Assembly (NCBI RefSeq): GCF_004364935.1
Contig: NZ_SOBT01000009.1
Coordinates: forward strand, 1,088,398-1,152,397
Length of the DNA stretch: 64,000 nt
Origin: Panacagrimonas perspica
GTDB taxonomy: Bacteria; Pseudomonadota; Gammaproteobacteria; Nevskiales; Nevskiaceae
Direction: 5' to 3'
A program made the position numbers and the translations under genes. This document shows positions 62,347 to 64,000 of the stretch, piece by piece. How positions within the stretch are numbered: the first letter of the stretch is position 1; each line of letters starts with the position of its first letter. Under the pieces are notes generated by a model. That model did no database searches, was not told where the DNA came from, and saw only the letters and a program-made list of their open reading frames with translations.

Positions 62347-63141
62347 ATGAGCTACGAAAACATCCTGTTCGAAAACGCCAACGGCATCGCGCGCATCACG
62401 CTGAACCGTCCGGATCGGCTCAACAGCTTCACGGTCGCGATGCACACCGAACTGCGCGACGCACTCGCCAAGGTTCGCGCTGAACCGGGCACACGCGTGC
62501 TGCTGCTCACCGGCGCCGGCCGCGGCTTCTGCGCGGGCCAGGATCTGGCGGATCGCGGCGCCGTGGCCAGCGGTGACAAGCCGGTGGATCTGGGCGAGAC
62601 GGTCGAGACCTGGTGGGCGCCGCTGGTGATGAACCTGCGCACGCTGCCGATGCCGGTGGTCTGTGCCGTGAACGGCGTGGCCGCAGGCGCGGGCGCCAAC
62701 GTCGCGCTGGCGGCGGACCTGGTGCTGGCGACGAAATCCGCGAGCTTCATCCAGTCCTTCTGCAAGCTCGGCCTGATCCCGGATACCGGCGGCACGTGGA
62801 TCCTGCCGCGACTGCTCGGCACCGCGCGCGCGATGGGCCTGGCGATGCTCGGCGACAAGCTCAGCGCCGACCAGGCTGCGGAGTGGGGACTGATCTGGAA
62901 GTCGATCGAGGACGCGAAGTTCAAGGACGAGGTCGAGGCACTCGTCGCGCAGCTCGCGCAGGCGCCGACCAAGGGCTTGGCGCGCACCAAGGAGCTGATC
63001 CTCGGTAGCGGTCCGCTCGGGCTCGAAGAAGCGCTCAAGCGCGAGGCGGCCACGATGCGGGAACTCGGCTTCGGCGCGGACTACCTCGAGGGCGTCGCCG
63101 CCTTCAAGGAAAAGCGCACGCCGACCTTCACGGGTCGATAA
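62347..63141 (+). CDS. paaG: Ring 1,2-epoxyphenylacetyl-CoA isomerase
   Basis: The 264-residue crotonase has GFCAGQDLADRGAVASG, GVAAGAGANVALAADLVLA and LIPDTGGTWILPRLLG, where the aspartate replaces the hydratase glutamate as in PaaG isomerases. It converts the ring epoxide to oxepin-CoA. ATG 62347 is preferred over 62323 because GGGAG lies close upstream and the N-terminus MSYENILFE fits the family. Confidence 0.9.
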   Translation: MSYENILFENANGIARITLNRPDRLNSFTVAMHTELRDALAKVRAEPGTRVLLLTGAGRGFCAGQDLADRGAVASGDKPVDLGETVETWWAPLVMNLRTLPMPVVCAVNGVAAGAGANVALAADLVLATKSASFIQSFCKLGLIPDTGGTWILPRLLGTARAMGLAMLGDKLSADQAAEWGLIWKSIEDAKFKDEVEALVAQLAQAPTKGLARTKELILGSGPLGLEEALKREAATMRELGFGADYLEGVAAFKEKRTPTFTGR

Positions 63142-63171
63142 TCGGCGCTCGATCCGCCACCGACGCCAGCC

Positions 63172-63642
63172 ATGAGCCCGCCCGAAAAACGCCTCACGAT
63201 GAACGTGCTGATGACGGCGGACATGGCGAACTTCGGTGGCAACGTGCACGGCGGCAAGATCCTGTCGCTGCTCGACAGCGTCGCGTACGCCTGCGCCTCG
63301 CGCTGGAGCAAGCGCTACGTCGTGACCCTGTCGGTCGACCAGATGTTCTTCAAGGAGCCGATCCACGTCGGTGACCTGGTGACGTTCAAGTCGTGCATCA
63401 ATTACACCGGTCGCACATCGATGGAAGTGGGCATCCGCGTCGAAGCGGAGAACATCCGCAGCGGCGAGCGCCGGCACACCAACACCTGCTACTTCACGAT
63501 GGTCGCGCTCGACGACGACCGCAAGCCGGTCGACGTCCCGGCGCTGGTGCTGGAATCCGACGAGGATCGCGAGCGGCACGCCGCAGCGCTGCATCGCATC
63601 GATGAACGCAAGGCGCACGCGCGCCGCGTGCGCAAGACCTGA
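63172..63642 (+). CDS. Acyl-CoA thioesterase (YciA/hot-dog type)
   Basis: The 156-residue hot-dog protein has GGNVHGGKILSLLDSVAYACASRW, with the active-site aspartate, and VDQMFFKEPIHVGDLVTFKSCINYTGRTSMEVGI. It hydrolyses acyl-CoAs and may spare CoA in the phenylacetate operon, where it lies between paaG and paaI. The exact substrate is unknown. Confidence 0.85.
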   Translation: MSPPEKRLTMNVLMTADMANFGGNVHGGKILSLLDSVAYACASRWSKRYVVTLSVDQMFFKEPIHVGDLVTFKSCINYTGRTSMEVGIRVEAENIRSGERRHTNTCYFTMVALDDDRKPVDVPALVLESDEDRERHAAALHRIDERKAHARRVRKT

Positions 63643-63673
63643 ACACGAACAACCATTCCAAGAACATTGCCCG

Positions 63674-64000
63674 ATGAGCCAGGACATTCCTCGAGGAACC
63701 GATGCGGAAGGCGACCTCGCGCGCCGCTGCGGCGAGTCGATGTACGCCAACGATCATGCTTCGCAAGGGCTGGGCATCCGGATCGAAGCGATCGGGCCGG
63801 GCTTCGCACGGATGAGCATGCGCGTGCGGCGCGACATGCTGAACGGTTACGGCACCTGTCACGGCGGTTTCCTGTTCACGCTTGCCGACAGCGCTTTTGC
63901 ATTCGCGTGCAACAGCCGCAACGACGCGACGGTCGCCGCCGGTTGCAGCATCGAGTTCCTGCGCCCGGGACGCGAGGGTGAGCTGCTGGTGGCGACTGCG
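63674..64000 (+). CDS. paaI: Phenylacetate pathway thioesterase PaaI (3' end beyond the window)
   Basis: An open frame of 109 codons runs off the right edge. It has NGYGTCHGGFLFTLADSAFAFACNSR, the hot-dog HGG...D motif of PaaI, and AAGCSIEFLRPGREGELLVA. PaaI hydrolyses ring-hydroxylated phenylacetyl-CoA and removes dead-end CoA esters. The remaining paa genes (paaF, H, J, K) are not in the window and would be expected further right. Confidence 0.9.
   Translation, partial: MSQDIPRGTDAEGDLARRCGESMYANDHASQGLGIRIEAIGPGFARMSMRVRRDMLNGYGTCHGGFLFTLADSAFAFACNSRNDATVAAGCSIEFLRPGREGELLVATA

Overview
The window is GC-rich and tightly packed. It reads as chromosome of an aerobic, hydrocarbon-degrading proteobacterium. 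Two AlkB alkane hydroxylases with fused rubredoxin, a phenylacetate (paa) pathway, a complete valine catabolic set, a PQQ alcohol dehydrogenase and a serine palmitoyltransferase (sphingolipid) cluster together suggest a gammaproteobacterium of the Nevskiales/Solimonadaceae kind. That placement is inference from gene content only.

Layout. (1) 1-14845: lipid assembly. A GNAT-fold N-acyltransferase like bacterial ceramide synthase, two nucleotidyltransferases, a CDP-glycerol glycerophosphotransferase-like protein, a Sfp-type phosphopantetheinyl transferase, a cytochrome P450, two fatty acyl-AMP ligases, an acyl carrier protein and serine palmitoyltransferase. A PepSY/two-component operon with a divergent PepSY-like gene sits inside this block. 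(2) 14903-14979: tRNA-Arg(CCG) and its terminator. (3) 15078-29307: alkane island. Rubredoxin, Zn alcohol dehydrogenase, an unknown lipoprotein, alkB1-rubredoxin, an AlkS/MalT-like regulator, a Tat-exported DUF1329-like protein, an acyl-CoA synthetase, a PQQ-cytochrome c alcohol dehydrogenase and a small LuxR regulator. (4) 29492-34187: a MerR regulator divergent from a P450-rubredoxin pair, then a long-chain-type acyl-CoA dehydrogenase and a 2,4-dienoyl-CoA-reductase-like SDR. (5) 34298-44040: a short-chain acyl-CoA regulator divergent from five valine-degradation enzymes, followed by a GMC oxidoreductase and a 2OG-Fe dioxygenase. (6) 44063-50789: small exported proteins, an MFS exporter with its TetR regulator, and a cytochrome-oxidase subunit III/IV-like membrane module with a Crp/Fnr regulator. 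(7) 51043-55246: a second alkB-rubredoxin plus AlkS-like pair. (8) 55356-64000: paaX divergent from paaABCDE-paaZ-paaG-thioesterase-paaI; paaI runs off the right edge.

How the parts work together. Alkanes would be hydroxylated terminally by AlkB1/AlkB2 (and perhaps a P450) using rubredoxin electrons, oxidised by the Zn-, PQQ- or GMC-type dehydrogenases, activated by the acyl-CoA synthetase and fed into beta-oxidation. The strongest unexplained signal is a 24-bp palindrome-centred element found six times, always upstream of the alkane genes at both alkB loci and nowhere else that I noticed. It is a good candidate operator for the two AlkS-like regulators. One copy is followed by a strong intrinsic terminator before the alcohol dehydrogenase, suggesting attenuation or a short RNA.

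Two families of dispersed palindromes are present: REP-like doublets with a GTAGCCCGG core, and longer inverted repeats with a CGCAAAGG core. No insertion sequence, phage, CRISPR array or origin was recognised, and no stretch longer than 300 bases lacks a gene or a described element.
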